Part shown: positions 46,272-54,791 of the stretch, piece by piece
How positions within the stretch are numbered: position 1 is the stretch's first letter
Layout of the letters: each line of letters starts with the position of its first letter
NCBI GenBank assembly: GCA_937925685.1
Contig: CALAMI010000036.1
Span: 1-64,000 of the forward strand
Length of the DNA stretch: 64,000 nt
Direction of reading: 5' to 3'
DNA from: Candidatus Binatia bacterium
GTDB taxonomy: Bacteria; Desulfobacterota; Binatia; HRBIN30
Notes under the pieces: model-generated
Told to the model about the DNA's origin: nothing
Seen by the model: the letters and a program-made list of their open reading frames with translations, nothing else
Databases searched by the model: none
Made by a program: the position numbers and the translations under genes

Positions 46272-47156
46272 ATGAGCCTTCGCCTCGTTAACCGAGCCGG
46301 GCGAGCCTGTTTGTGGCTGGATCGCGGCTTCGTTGACATTGAGCATGGCTCGCAGGGACGCTTTCCTGCCAATCCGATGGAGGCCATTTCCCGGTGGTTC
46401 GAAATTGCCGAGTGGGGATCCGGTCTTTCGTCCAGTGCTGCCGAAGGGCCCGTGATCGAAGAACAGCTCGGGCCCCCTGTTCCACGGCCCACTAAGGTTT
46501 TTGGAATCGGTTTGAACTACCGCGACCATGCCGCTGAAGCTGGCTTGGCCATACCGGAAGTTCCCCTGGTCTTTACCAAATTCCCCAGTTGTCTCGTGGG
46601 TCCTCGACAGGCAGTGGAGCTGTCGTCGGATTACGTGGATTGGGAAGTCGAACTGGTCGTCGTCATTGGCCGGCGAGGGCGGGCCATTAAAGCGGCAGAG
46701 GCCAGCGACTACATCGCCGGCTATATGGTTGGCCAAGACATTTCCGATCGTAAGGCGCAGTTCGCCGGCAATCCGCCGCAGTTTTCCATGGGGAAATCGT
46801 ACGACACGTTCGGACCGGTCGGTCCGGCGATGGTCTCCCTCGACGGGTTTGCCAACCCGAATGACCTCAGGCTGACGTGCGAGGTCAGCGGCCAGATGAT
46901 GCAAGACAGCCGCACGAGCGAAATGATTTTCTCCGTTCCTGAACTCGTCGAGTTCCTCTCGCGTCGCTGTACCTTGGAAGCAGGCGACCTGATCTTTACC
47001 GGTACTCCTGCTGGAGTGGGGTCGACACGGAAACCCCGACGCTACTTGCGGCCGGGCGACGTCATCCGCTCTTGGATCGAAGGAATTGGTGTTCTCGTGA
47101 ACGAATGCATTGCTGACGCGACCCCGCCAGCAAGCGAGCCTGGAAGTAAGTCTTAA
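46272..47156 (+). CDS. Fumarylacetoacetate hydrolase family protein
   Basis: A 294-residue protein with the FAH fold. KVFGIGLNYRDHAAEAG near residue 75 and FTKFPSCLVGPRQAV near 100 open the domain. The metal ligand acids are in VDWEVELVVVIGRRG near 120, and GYMVGQDISDRKAQF near 148 and FTGTPAGVGSTRKP near 242 complete it. Members split C-C bonds of acylpyruvates or decarboxylate oxaloacetate. With the lyase 3 bp upstream and PEP carboxykinase 25 bp downstream, an oxaloacetate or C4-acid reaction is plausible. Confidence 0.85.
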   Translation: MSLRLVNRAGRACLWLDRGFVDIEHGSQGRFPANPMEAISRWFEIAEWGSGLSSSAAEGPVIEEQLGPPVPRPTKVFGIGLNYRDHAAEAGLAIPEVPLVFTKFPSCLVGPRQAVELSSDYVDWEVELVVVIGRRGRAIKAAEASDYIAGYMVGQDISDRKAQFAGNPPQFSMGKSYDTFGPVGPAMVSLDGFANPNDLRLTCEVSGQMMQDSRTSEMIFSVPELVEFLSRRCTLEAGDLIFTGTPAGVGSTRKPRRYLRPGDVIRSWIEGIGVLVNECIADATPPASEPGSKS

Positions 47157-47181
47157 ACCTGAACGAAAGGAGAGGACGCAG

Positions 47182-48942
47182 ATGGCTACGCCTTTAGAAC
47201 AGTGGGTGGAGCGAGTCGCGTCGCAGACGCAGCCGAAGAACATCGTTTGGTGTGACGGCTCGGATGAGGAGTACGAGCGGCTCGTTCGTGAAATGGTTGA
47301 CGATGGGATCTTGGTGGAGTTGAATCAACAGCTCTTTCCCGGCTGTTACCTGCATCGCAGCCACCCCAGTGACGTTGCCCGCACCGAGCACCTCACCTTC
47401 GTATGCACGGAAAGAAAAGAGGATGCGGGGCCGAACAATAACTGGATGGCCCCGAAGGAGGCTAAGGAAAAGGTAGGCGCCCTGTTCCAGGGTGCGATGC
47501 GCGGGCGGACGATGTATGTCTTGCCGTACTTGATGGGGCCACCTTCCTCGCCCTTCGCCCGTGTGGGTGTGGAAGTTACCGACAGCCCTTACGTGGCCGT
47601 GAGCATGCGCATCATGACGCGCATGGGTAAAGTCGCCTTGGAGCGACTCGGTTCATCGGAGGACTTTGTCAAGGGCCAGCACTCTTTGGGCGACTTGAGC
47701 CCCGAGCGTCGCTTTATCCTCCACTTCCCCGAAGAGCGTGACATCTGGTCCATCGGCTCGGGTTACGGCGGCAACGCTCTCCTGGGCAAGAAGTGTTTTG
47801 CCTTGCGAATCGCCAGTTACATGGCGCGTTTCGAAGGTTGGCTTGCTGAACACATGCTCATCGTCGGCGTCGAGGAACCCAACGGGCGCATAAGTTATCT
47901 CACGGGCGCTTTCCCTTCTGCGTGCGGAAAAACCAACTTAGCGATGCTCGTACCTCCGCCTTCGCAAAAAGGGTATCGCGTTTGGACTGTGGGGGAGGAT
48001 ATTGCCTGGATGCACGTGAGCGAGGTCGGCCAGCTCCGGGCAATCAATCCTGAGGCCGGTTTCTTTGGAGTGGCCCCAGGAACGAATTGGAAGACAAATC
48101 CCAACGTGATGAAGACCATCCAGCGAAACACACTGTTCACGAACGTAGCCTTGCGGCCCGATGGCACTCCTTATTGGGAGGGACTTGACGATACTCCACC
48201 AGCCGAGTGTTTGGATTGGCAAGGACGGCCTTGGACGCCGCAAAGCGAAACCAAAGCGGCTCATCCGAATTCACGCTTTACCGCTCCAGCTCGACAGTGC
48301 CCGTCGATGTCGCCTTACTGGGAAGCACCAGAGGGCGTACCTATATCGGCTATTTTGTTCGGGGGACGAAGGGCATCCCTCATTCCCTTGGTGTTCGAGG
48401 CGTTCGACTGGCAGCACGGTGTGTTCCTAGGAGCTGTGCTATCCTCGGAAACCACGGCCGCGCAAAGTGGAGCGGTCGGGGTGGTCCGCCGTGACCCCAT
48501 GGCCATGTTGCCATTTTGCGGGTACAACATGGGAGACTATTTTGCCCATTGGCTAGAAATGGGCCGGCGATTGCCTCAGCCCCCACGAATTTTCCGAGTG
48601 AACTGGTTCCGGCGTGATGAGCATGGCAATTTTATGTGGCCTGGATTCGGGGAGAATTTGCGCGTGTTGCGATGGATTTTGGCCCGCGTCCATGGCGAAG
48701 TGGATGCAGAAGAGACCCCGATCGGATACGTGCCTCGAGTCAAGGACATTGACTTGGACGGTACCGACGTGAGTCGGGAGACTTTACGCAAGCTGCTCAC
48801 CGTCGATCGCTTAGGCTGGCTCGAAAACGCCGGGGCGCAAGCGGAGTTTCTGAAGCAATTTGGTGATCGGTTGCCTCGCGAGATTTGGGAGGAAAACCAG
48901 AAATTAGTTTGCCGACTGCAAGACCGTTGCATCGTTGGCTAG
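47182..48942 (+). CDS. pckG: Phosphoenolpyruvate carboxykinase (GTP)
   Basis: Converts oxaloacetate and GTP to PEP and CO2, linking C4 acids to gluconeogenesis. The 586-residue length is normal for the GTP type. The P-loop is FPSACGKTNLAML near residue 246, and WTVGEDIAWM near 271 and NPEAGFFGVAPGTNWKTNP near 290 are signatures. The GTP-binding phenylalanines lie in PFCGYNMGDYFAHWLEM near 445. AAAGGAGAGG precedes the ATG at 47182. The longer frame from 47110 overlaps the hydrolase gene and is rejected. Confidence 0.96.
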   Translation: MATPLEQWVERVASQTQPKNIVWCDGSDEEYERLVREMVDDGILVELNQQLFPGCYLHRSHPSDVARTEHLTFVCTERKEDAGPNNNWMAPKEAKEKVGALFQGAMRGRTMYVLPYLMGPPSSPFARVGVEVTDSPYVAVSMRIMTRMGKVALERLGSSEDFVKGQHSLGDLSPERRFILHFPEERDIWSIGSGYGGNALLGKKCFALRIASYMARFEGWLAEHMLIVGVEEPNGRISYLTGAFPSACGKTNLAMLVPPPSQKGYRVWTVGEDIAWMHVSEVGQLRAINPEAGFFGVAPGTNWKTNPNVMKTIQRNTLFTNVALRPDGTPYWEGLDDTPPAECLDWQGRPWTPQSETKAAHPNSRFTAPARQCPSMSPYWEAPEGVPISAILFGGRRASLIPLVFEAFDWQHGVFLGAVLSSETTAAQSGAVGVVRRDPMAMLPFCGYNMGDYFAHWLEMGRRLPQPPRIFRVNWFRRDEHGNFMWPGFGENLRVLRWILARVHGEVDAEETPIGYVPRVKDIDLDGTDVSRETLRKLLTVDRLGWLENAGAQAEFLKQFGDRLPREIWEENQKLVCRLQDRCIVG

Positions 48943-48973
48943 ACGCGTCGGCGGTGCCGGATTCTGGCGCGAA

Positions 48974-50044
48974 CTACGGCGACGCAAATGACAGCAGCGC
49001 CTGCTTGAGTTGGCGATCGATCGGATGCTCGCCGAGCCAAATGGAAAAGTACGCCGAAGCGAAATCTGCTCCTGGTATGCGAGCCTTGAGAACTCCGTTC
49101 AAAGTTAACTCCGTGCCCACATGAGGAACGTAAGTGAGAGCGTAACGATCTCCGGGACGCACGCTTTCATACGCTCGATGCAGTTGCTCGATGCGTGGCC
49201 GGAGCGCGCTCAGCCGCTCCGGGGAAACATTTTTCGACAACAGCGCATCAGCTGCCTCTTGAAAAGCTTGGGCAGGAATGGACCAAAAGTAATGGACTTC
49301 CAGTCTCTTCGGGACGTCCTCAAGAACGTCGCTTGGCCGGGTGCCCTGCGGGAGGTACAGCGCAGCAGCATAACCTTTAAAAATCACCCGATAGCGAAGG
49401 AGCCCAGCTCCATGGAGTTGCAGCCGTATGCCATGCGCTTCCACCGTCTCCGCAAAAAATACGCCGCCGACCTCGTGCGTGCCCGCTGCAGCGGGAGCAC
49501 CAGCCAGTAGAAGCACATTCACTGTCATCCCCGCCACAAGCGCACTAGCCGTTGAGGCCCGTTTCCTAAAAATGCCGAGCATCGCTACCGACCACGCTCC
49601 CCCCAAAATGACATACCGCAAAAGCCTCGGGTCATGAACGTTTGCAGCGCCCCAGCGCTCCGCGAGGGCGTAGCTCATCGGACCCGCCACCGCCCCGATG
49701 ACAGCGGCCAAAACTGGTCTTCCTCGCAGCCACTGTAGGCTGGTACCGTACGTCGTGGCAAAATTGGCCCATAGCAAGCTTACCCAGACCGGGCACACCA
49801 CTCCTGCAAAGCCCGCCGGGGTGTACAGCCCTAGGTGGATCAAAGCGGTGTCGAATCCGGTGCCGAGCACAGTGAGCAGCACAACGCGCCGGAGCCCGCT
49901 TTGGCGATCCTGATCGAGGAGAATTTGCAGGGCAATCGCGCCGACGGCGATGACAACGGCGATTCCCGTCATGTCGTACGCAGCCCCGAGCACTAGCGCG
50001 CACCATACCAAGTAAGCGGAAACCGCGTTGATCAGCACACGCAT
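48974..50044 (-). CDS. DUF2878 membrane protein fused to a chalcone-isomerase-like domain
   Basis: A 356-residue fusion. The N-terminal half (about 1-180) is a multi-pass DUF2878 protein, with LLWANFATTYGTSLQWLRG near residue 95 and GPMSYALAERWGA near 125. After a last hydrophobic segment ending APAAAG comes a soluble domain (about 195-356) resembling bacterial chalcone-isomerase-like proteins, with VIFKGYAAALYLP and VHYFWSIPAQAFQEA. The start could also be 50110 or 50200. The ATG at 50044 (MRVLINAVSAYLVW) fits DUF2878 and leaves room for a promoter. Usually these are two genes beside a CFA-synthase-like gene. Confidence 0.72.
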   Translation of the reverse strand: MRVLINAVSAYLVWCALVLGAAYDMTGIAVVIAVGAIALQILLDQDRQSGLRRVVLLTVLGTGFDTALIHLGLYTPAGFAGVVCPVWVSLLWANFATTYGTSLQWLRGRPVLAAVIGAVAGPMSYALAERWGAANVHDPRLLRYVILGGAWSVAMLGIFRKRASTASALVAGMTVNVLLLAGAPAAAGTHEVGGVFFAETVEAHGIRLQLHGAGLLRYRVIFKGYAAALYLPQGTRPSDVLEDVPKRLEVHYFWSIPAQAFQEAADALLSKNVSPERLSALRPRIEQLHRAYESVRPGDRYALTYVPHVGTELTLNGVLKARIPGADFASAYFSIWLGEHPIDRQLKQALLSFASP

Positions 50045-50187
50045 AACCTTGGCGATGTGGAACCGACCGGCTGGGTGTTTTTGGTCATGCCAATTCTTTA
50101 CCTCGTCCATGAGGTGAGAAAATGCCACCCCGTTGGCTCGCGGGATTTTTGCGGCATAAGCAGAGGTCAGGATGGATTGACAAGACC

Positions 50188-51237
50188 ATGATTCCTGCAC
50201 TGATTTCGCTTGCTGAGAGAGGGCAGCTGCCCGACACCTTGGTACGTTGGGGAATCCGGCTGTTCTTGTACCAGAGGCTGAGAGAGCAGGCGCGCCTGCA
50301 ATCTTCGGATTCTCGAGACGACCCCCGGGGAGGTCTGAACCGCTTGTTGGACGAGTTAGGAAATGGTCCCCTGGCTGTACACCCAGAGAAGGCTAACGAA
50401 CAACATTACGAGCTTCCGCCGGAGTTTTTTGCCCGGGTTCTGGGTCCGAGACTAAAGTATAGTTGCTGTTACTGGGGTCCTCCGGTTGCTTCGTTGTCTG
50501 CCGCCGAGGAAGCCATGCTGGAACTGACTGCACGCCGGGCGGAGCTGCACGATGGGCAACGTGTGCTGGACCTTGGGTGCGGTTGGGGTTCGGTGACGCT
50601 GTGGGCTGCGCAACGCTATCCGGGCTCGGAGTTTTACGCAGTGTCGAATTCCAAAAGGCAAAGCGAGTTCATCGAGAGTCGAGCAAGCCAACTGGGGCTG
50701 AAGAATGTTCGCGCTGTCTTTGCCGATGTCAGCGGCGAGTTTTCCCCGAGCATGACATTTCACCGCGTGGTTTCGATCGAGATGTTCGAGCACTTCCGAA
50801 ACCACGCAGAACTCCTTCGCCGCATCGCAAGCTGGCTAGAGCCAGATGGCAAACTTTTCGTCCATGTCTTCGTGCATCGGACATACGCGTATGTATACGA
50901 CAGCGAGGGAGCTACGAACTGGATGGGCCGTTTCTTTTTTACTGGGGGCATGATGCTTTGCGACGATTTTCTCCCGAGGTTGCAAAACCACTTGATCTTG
51001 CGGCATCACTGGCGCTTGAACGGTCAGCATTATCAGAGAACGGCTGCTGCTTGGAGACAGCGGTTGGAGGAAAACCGGCAACAATTGATGCCCCTGCTCG
51101 CCGAGACGTACCGCGGTGACGATCCCCTCCGTTGGTTTCACCGTTGGCGCCTGTTTTTTCTCGCCTGTGAGGAAATGTTCGGGTTCCGCCAAGGTCGAGA
51201 GTGGTGGGTTTCGCATTACACCTTCGACCGGCGTTAG
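50188..51237 (+). CDS. Cyclopropane-fatty-acid-synthase-like methyltransferase
   Basis: A 349-residue SAM enzyme. EKANEQHYELPPEFFARVLG near residue 70 and KYSCCYW near 91 are CFA-synthase signatures. The SAM loop VLDLGCGWGSVTLWAA is near 126, and IEMFEHF near 196 holds the conserved Glu. The C-terminus resembles coclaurine N-methyltransferase-like bacterial homologues. The ATG at 50188 leaves 143 bp to the divergent gene; an earlier ATG at 50122 is possible. A lipid acyl chain is the likely substrate, given the DUF1295 and DUF2878 neighbours. Confidence 0.82.
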   Translation: MIPALISLAERGQLPDTLVRWGIRLFLYQRLREQARLQSSDSRDDPRGGLNRLLDELGNGPLAVHPEKANEQHYELPPEFFARVLGPRLKYSCCYWGPPVASLSAAEEAMLELTARRAELHDGQRVLDLGCGWGSVTLWAAQRYPGSEFYAVSNSKRQSEFIESRASQLGLKNVRAVFADVSGEFSPSMTFHRVVSIEMFEHFRNHAELLRRIASWLEPDGKLFVHVFVHRTYAYVYDSEGATNWMGRFFFTGGMMLCDDFLPRLQNHLILRHHWRLNGQHYQRTAAAWRQRLEENRQQLMPLLAETYRGDDPLRWFHRWRLFFLACEEMFGFRQGREWWVSHYTFDRR

Positions 51238-51310
51238 TTGGGGAGGCCCGAAAGCTGTTGTCCAGGCGTATTCATCGTGACCAGACAACGGGGAGAGACA
51301 AGCTGGACGA

Positions 51311-52102
51311 TTAGCGCTTGGAGTTTTTGGGCCACCAAGGGAGAAAGGCACTCGTGCGTGCAGCATAATCACCGTACTCCGGGTGACGCTTTGTCATCCC
51401 TCGTTCGAGCAGCGCAACTCCAGAAACGCGAAGAAGCAGGAACGTCATGAGCACGGGGCTGAAAATGGTCCACCAGCCACCTTGGGACACAGCGAACAAA
51501 AATAGTGCCCACCACACGACTGCTTCCCCGAAATAATTGGGATGGCGGGAATAGCGCCAAAGCCCGCTTTGCAGCACTCGCTTCGCTCCACCGGAACGGC
51601 GCTTGAACGAGGCGAGCTGCCAGTCGGCAACGGTTTCGAAGGTGAACCCGAATGCGAACAGGAAAAACGCTAAAGTGTCAGAGGTTGCCCAACCCTGGGG
51701 ATTGGTGGTGAACACCACGTAAAGCGGCATGGCAACAAGCCAAATGAGGAAAGCTTGAAGCCAAAATACGGTGAAGAGGCTGAGCCACCGGAAGCTCTCG
51801 CCCCAGTACTGGCGCATGGCCGCGTAGCGATAATCCTCAGGCTGACCCCAACTCCTCCATGCCAGGTAGCCCGAGAGCCGAAGCGCCCAAAGTAGCACGC
51901 TTGCGAAAACCACTTGCGCTTTGCCGCGGGTGAGCCCCCCGCCCAACACGCTGTAGACGAGCGCCAGCACAACGAACCCGACGCCCCAGAATACGTCTAC
52001 GACGCTGGTTTTTTCGGTGCGAAGGGTGACCGCCCAGACCAGGGTAAAAAAGACGAGCAGTGTGGCCAGACCATAGAGCAACAATTGTGTCGATTCGGAC
52101 AT
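51311..52102 (-). CDS. DUF1295 membrane protein, steroid 5-alpha-reductase-like
   Basis: A 263-residue protein with about six to seven membrane segments. The C-terminal RYSRHPNYFGEAVVWWALFL near residue 184 is the conserved NADPH- and substrate-binding motif of the steroid 5-alpha reductase/isoprenylcysteine methyltransferase fold, and GLWRYSRH precedes it. VVDVFWGVGFV near 34 is a DUF1295 segment. It converges with the CFA-synthase-like gene and follows the acyl-CoA ligase by 87 bp on the same strand. Reduction of a lipid double bond is plausible. Confidence 0.8.
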   Translation of the reverse strand: MSESTQLLLYGLATLLVFFTLVWAVTLRTEKTSVVDVFWGVGFVVLALVYSVLGGGLTRGKAQVVFASVLLWALRLSGYLAWRSWGQPEDYRYAAMRQYWGESFRWLSLFTVFWLQAFLIWLVAMPLYVVFTTNPQGWATSDTLAFFLFAFGFTFETVADWQLASFKRRSGGAKRVLQSGLWRYSRHPNYFGEAVVWWALFLFAVSQGGWWTIFSPVLMTFLLLRVSGVALLERGMTKRHPEYGDYAARTSAFLPWWPKNSKR

Positions 52103-52189
52103 TATTTCGGATTGAAGTCAATCGGGAAGGCGAGTCCAGCCCCCTGGGGAAACGCTGGCCTCGAGCAAGGTGGTGATTCTCCCCGAAGG

Positions 52190-53938
52190 TCAGCTGTTTG
52201 CTTGCGCGCGTGGGAAATCGAGCGTGCTCGCTTGCTCAATCGCGAGCTCAGGTCGAAGCTCCCGTCGCAGCGTTTTTCCGTTGCGCGTACGCGGAAAGTC
52301 GCGAACGAGATAGACGATTTTGGGCGCCTTGAAGGAAGCGAGGTGCTGGTGCGCGAATTGGAGAATATCGCTGGCACGGACACTGCTTTCCGGGCGCAAG
52401 ATAACGTACGACACGACCAGGCGCTTGCTCCCATCGATTTCCTCGGCCGTGGTCGCTGCGTCAACCACATCTGGATGTTCTTTGAGCACGCGGTCAACCT
52501 CGAAAGGCGATACCCGGTAACCGAACGATTTGATGAGGTCGTCACGTCGGCCGAGAAACCAGATATATCCATCAGCATCTCGTCGCGCGTAGTCGCCGGT
52601 TAGGAACCAGTCGCCACGAAAGCAGCGCCTCGTTTCCTCCGGTCGATTCCAATAGCCCAGCATCAAAGCTGGATCCGACCGCGGTATGCAAAGCATGCCT
52701 TCCTCGTCCGTCCCACACTCAGCGAGCGTCTCCGGGTCGAGAATGCGGACCTCGTGGCCGGGTTGGATGAGTCCTGCAGAGCCCGGGCGCAGCGGCATTT
52801 TCGTTGTCTGGCAAATGTAGTAAGAGCACTCGGTCATCCCCAGCCCTTCGTAAATCGGCAGGCCGAATCGTTCTTCCCAGCGTCGTAAAAGTTCGCTCGA
52901 TAGTTGCTCGCCGGCCGACATACAGTGGTGTAGGCTTGGCACATCCTTTCGCGTCGCTGAGGAGTGCTCGAGAATGTGGCGGTAAAGGGTCGGTACACCA
53001 ATGAACGTAGTGGCCCGATGCTTGGCGATCAGCTCGGGCCAAATGGCCCCGTGTGAACTCCCTTCGTGCACAATGGTTGTATGTCCCCGGTAAAGCGGGT
53101 CCATCATGCCGGTACCCAACACGTAGGTCCAATTGTATTTGCCCGAATGAAGAACGCGCTCGCCCGAAGGGAGAAAATTGAACCAGTACTCGGACGAGGG
53201 CTGTTTTCCTAACAACACCCGGTGGGCGTGCAAAACACCTTTGGGGTAACCCGTAGTGCCAGAGGTGTAGACCAAGTAGGCCGGGTCGTCGCTGTGGGTT
53301 GGTTCCGGGGGATCCCAGCGGTGGATCGCAGCCAACGCTGGTCTTAAAAGTTCGACCCCACACTGACCGACCGTCCTTGCCGGCCTCCGCTCGCCCACAA
53401 GCAAGACCCACCGCAGAGCGGGCGCCTTTGCAGCAACCGTCTCCAGCAGGGGCCAGGAGTCGAGTTCGAGAACGATGGCCGCGGCTCCCGAATCGCGTGC
53501 GAGGAACGTCAGTTCGTCTACTGTCAGCAGGGTGGAACTGGGTACCGGAACCGCTCCGCGCTTCAGCGCCCCGAGAAAAACCACCGCGTAGTCGAGACAG
53601 TTTGGTAGCCGAATGAGGAGGCGATCCTCGCGGTCGATGCTTAGCTCCCGTAGGAGCTGCGCCATGCGGCTCGTTTGCTCCGCTAATGCGCCAAAGGTCA
53701 GTGACTCGACACCTCGCTCGTCGTCATCGACGATCACCGCAGGGTTGTCCGCGCGTTCCCCCTGGGCATGGGCATCGGTGCATGCCTCGCCAATGTTGAA
53801 GAATTCAGGAATCTCCCAATGCCAGGTGGGAAGTTCCGGCACGAAATGTTTGGATAGCGCAGAGCAGGCACGAAAGCCACCACTCGTGCTGATGTTCCGA
53901 CGAGACCGAGACTTGCCCGGGCGGAGGAAATAGGCCAC
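52190..53938 (-). CDS. Acyl-CoA ligase, AMP-forming (benzoate-CoA/medium-chain type)
   Basis: Adenylates a carboxylic acid and transfers it to CoA. LVYTSGTTGYPKGVLHAH near residue 222 is the AMP-binding P-loop, YEGLGMTECSYYICQTT near 365 the A5 motif, WFLTGDYARRDADGYIWFLGRRDDLIKS the A7-A8 region, and RTRNGKTLRREL near 554 has the catalytic Lys. The GTG start at 53938 leaves 9 bp to the divergent gene and is doubtful; a GTG at 53842 would remove 32 Arg-rich residues. The substrate may be an aromatic or fatty acid. Confidence 0.86.
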   Translation of the reverse strand: MAYFLRPGKSRSRRNISTSGGFRACSALSKHFVPELPTWHWEIPEFFNIGEACTDAHAQGERADNPAVIVDDDERGVESLTFGALAEQTSRMAQLLRELSIDREDRLLIRLPNCLDYAVVFLGALKRGAVPVPSSTLLTVDELTFLARDSGAAAIVLELDSWPLLETVAAKAPALRWVLLVGERRPARTVGQCGVELLRPALAAIHRWDPPEPTHSDDPAYLVYTSGTTGYPKGVLHAHRVLLGKQPSSEYWFNFLPSGERVLHSGKYNWTYVLGTGMMDPLYRGHTTIVHEGSSHGAIWPELIAKHRATTFIGVPTLYRHILEHSSATRKDVPSLHHCMSAGEQLSSELLRRWEERFGLPIYEGLGMTECSYYICQTTKMPLRPGSAGLIQPGHEVRILDPETLAECGTDEEGMLCIPRSDPALMLGYWNRPEETRRCFRGDWFLTGDYARRDADGYIWFLGRRDDLIKSFGYRVSPFEVDRVLKEHPDVVDAATTAEEIDGSKRLVVSYVILRPESSVRASDILQFAHQHLASFKAPKIVYLVRDFPRTRNGKTLRRELRPELAIEQASTLDFPRAQANS

Positions 53939-53947
53939 TCTGGCAAC

Positions 53948-54766
53948 ATGCTACGGCGCATCGGAAAGGTGCCATTGGTACCCTTTGCAGCGGGGGTTCT
54001 CGTGGGCGGGGCGCTCGTAAGGCTCGTTTGGCAGCCCTCGGCATCGACCGGTGCGCGCGGAGCGGAGCTTGCCGAGGTCGTACAGCCTCCCGCGCCCTCG
54101 ATCGAAAACCGGAGCGTAGATGGTCGACGCTGGATCCTTGGCCTGGATGGTTGGAAAATTGGCGTCGATGGTGGCTATCTAACGCATCTTCGTGCGGCGG
54201 AACTGTGGGCTGACTCTCGACAACTGCTGCGCGACCCTGGCTTGTCTCCGTTCGATCACTGGATTGTCTCTTATGCACAAGCAGCGGGCTTGGATTGGGA
54301 ATTGGTGGCTGCCCTGATCGCAGAAGAGTCGAACTTCGATGCCGAGGCGGTCAGCGAGCGAGGTGCAGTGGGACTCATGCAGATTCGCCCGATTGCCGCT
54401 GCCCAAGTGGGGGAGGAACAATTTGCCGACCCGGAAAGCAACATTCGCACGGGGGTGCGCTACCTGGTTTATCTGAACCAGATGTTTGCCGAGGTGGTCG
54501 AGGGAGAGCGTTTACCGTTCGTGCTAGCCGCTTACCACATGGGGCCAGCACACGTGCAAGACGCTCAGGAGCTGGCACGACGTCTTGGCTTCGATCCCCA
54601 TCGGTGGCAGGGACATGTGGCGCGGGTGCTGCCGCTGCTCGAGGTGGAAACTTTTTACCGTGAGCTTCCTTCCGGTTACGCACAGGGGCGCAGCACGCTC
54701 GACTACGTCGCGCGGGTTCTCGCGCGTTATGAGCATCTGGTACGGAACGGCACGGGACGGTTTTAA
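53948..54766 (+). CDS. Lytic transglycosylase (SLT domain), membrane anchored
   Basis: A 272-residue enzyme that cleaves the glycan strands of peptidoglycan. The N-terminal hydrophobic segment (about 8-27, VPFAAGVLVGGALVRLVW) is an anchor or signal. The SLT domain (about 115-260) has ALIAEESNFDAEAVSERGAVGLMQI, in which the second E of EES is the catalytic acid. FVLAAYHMGPAHVQDA near 195 is the conserved AYNxGP-type motif. It diverges from the acyl-CoA ligase and converges with oxyR. Confidence 0.88.
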   Translation: MLRRIGKVPLVPFAAGVLVGGALVRLVWQPSASTGARGAELAEVVQPPAPSIENRSVDGRRWILGLDGWKIGVDGGYLTHLRAAELWADSRQLLRDPGLSPFDHWIVSYAQAAGLDWELVAALIAEESNFDAEAVSERGAVGLMQIRPIAAAQVGEEQFADPESNIRTGVRYLVYLNQMFAEVVEGERLPFVLAAYHMGPAHVQDAQELARRLGFDPHRWQGHVARVLPLLEVETFYRELPSGYAQGRSTLDYVARVLARYEHLVRNGTGRF

Positions 54767-54791
54767 GCTTCTCTAGCGGGGACGAGACAGT

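Noticed and set aside
46254-47243. 329-codon leftward open frame opposite the FAH-family gene
   Set aside because: It covers well-supported FAH and pckG coding sequence and has no recognisable domain.
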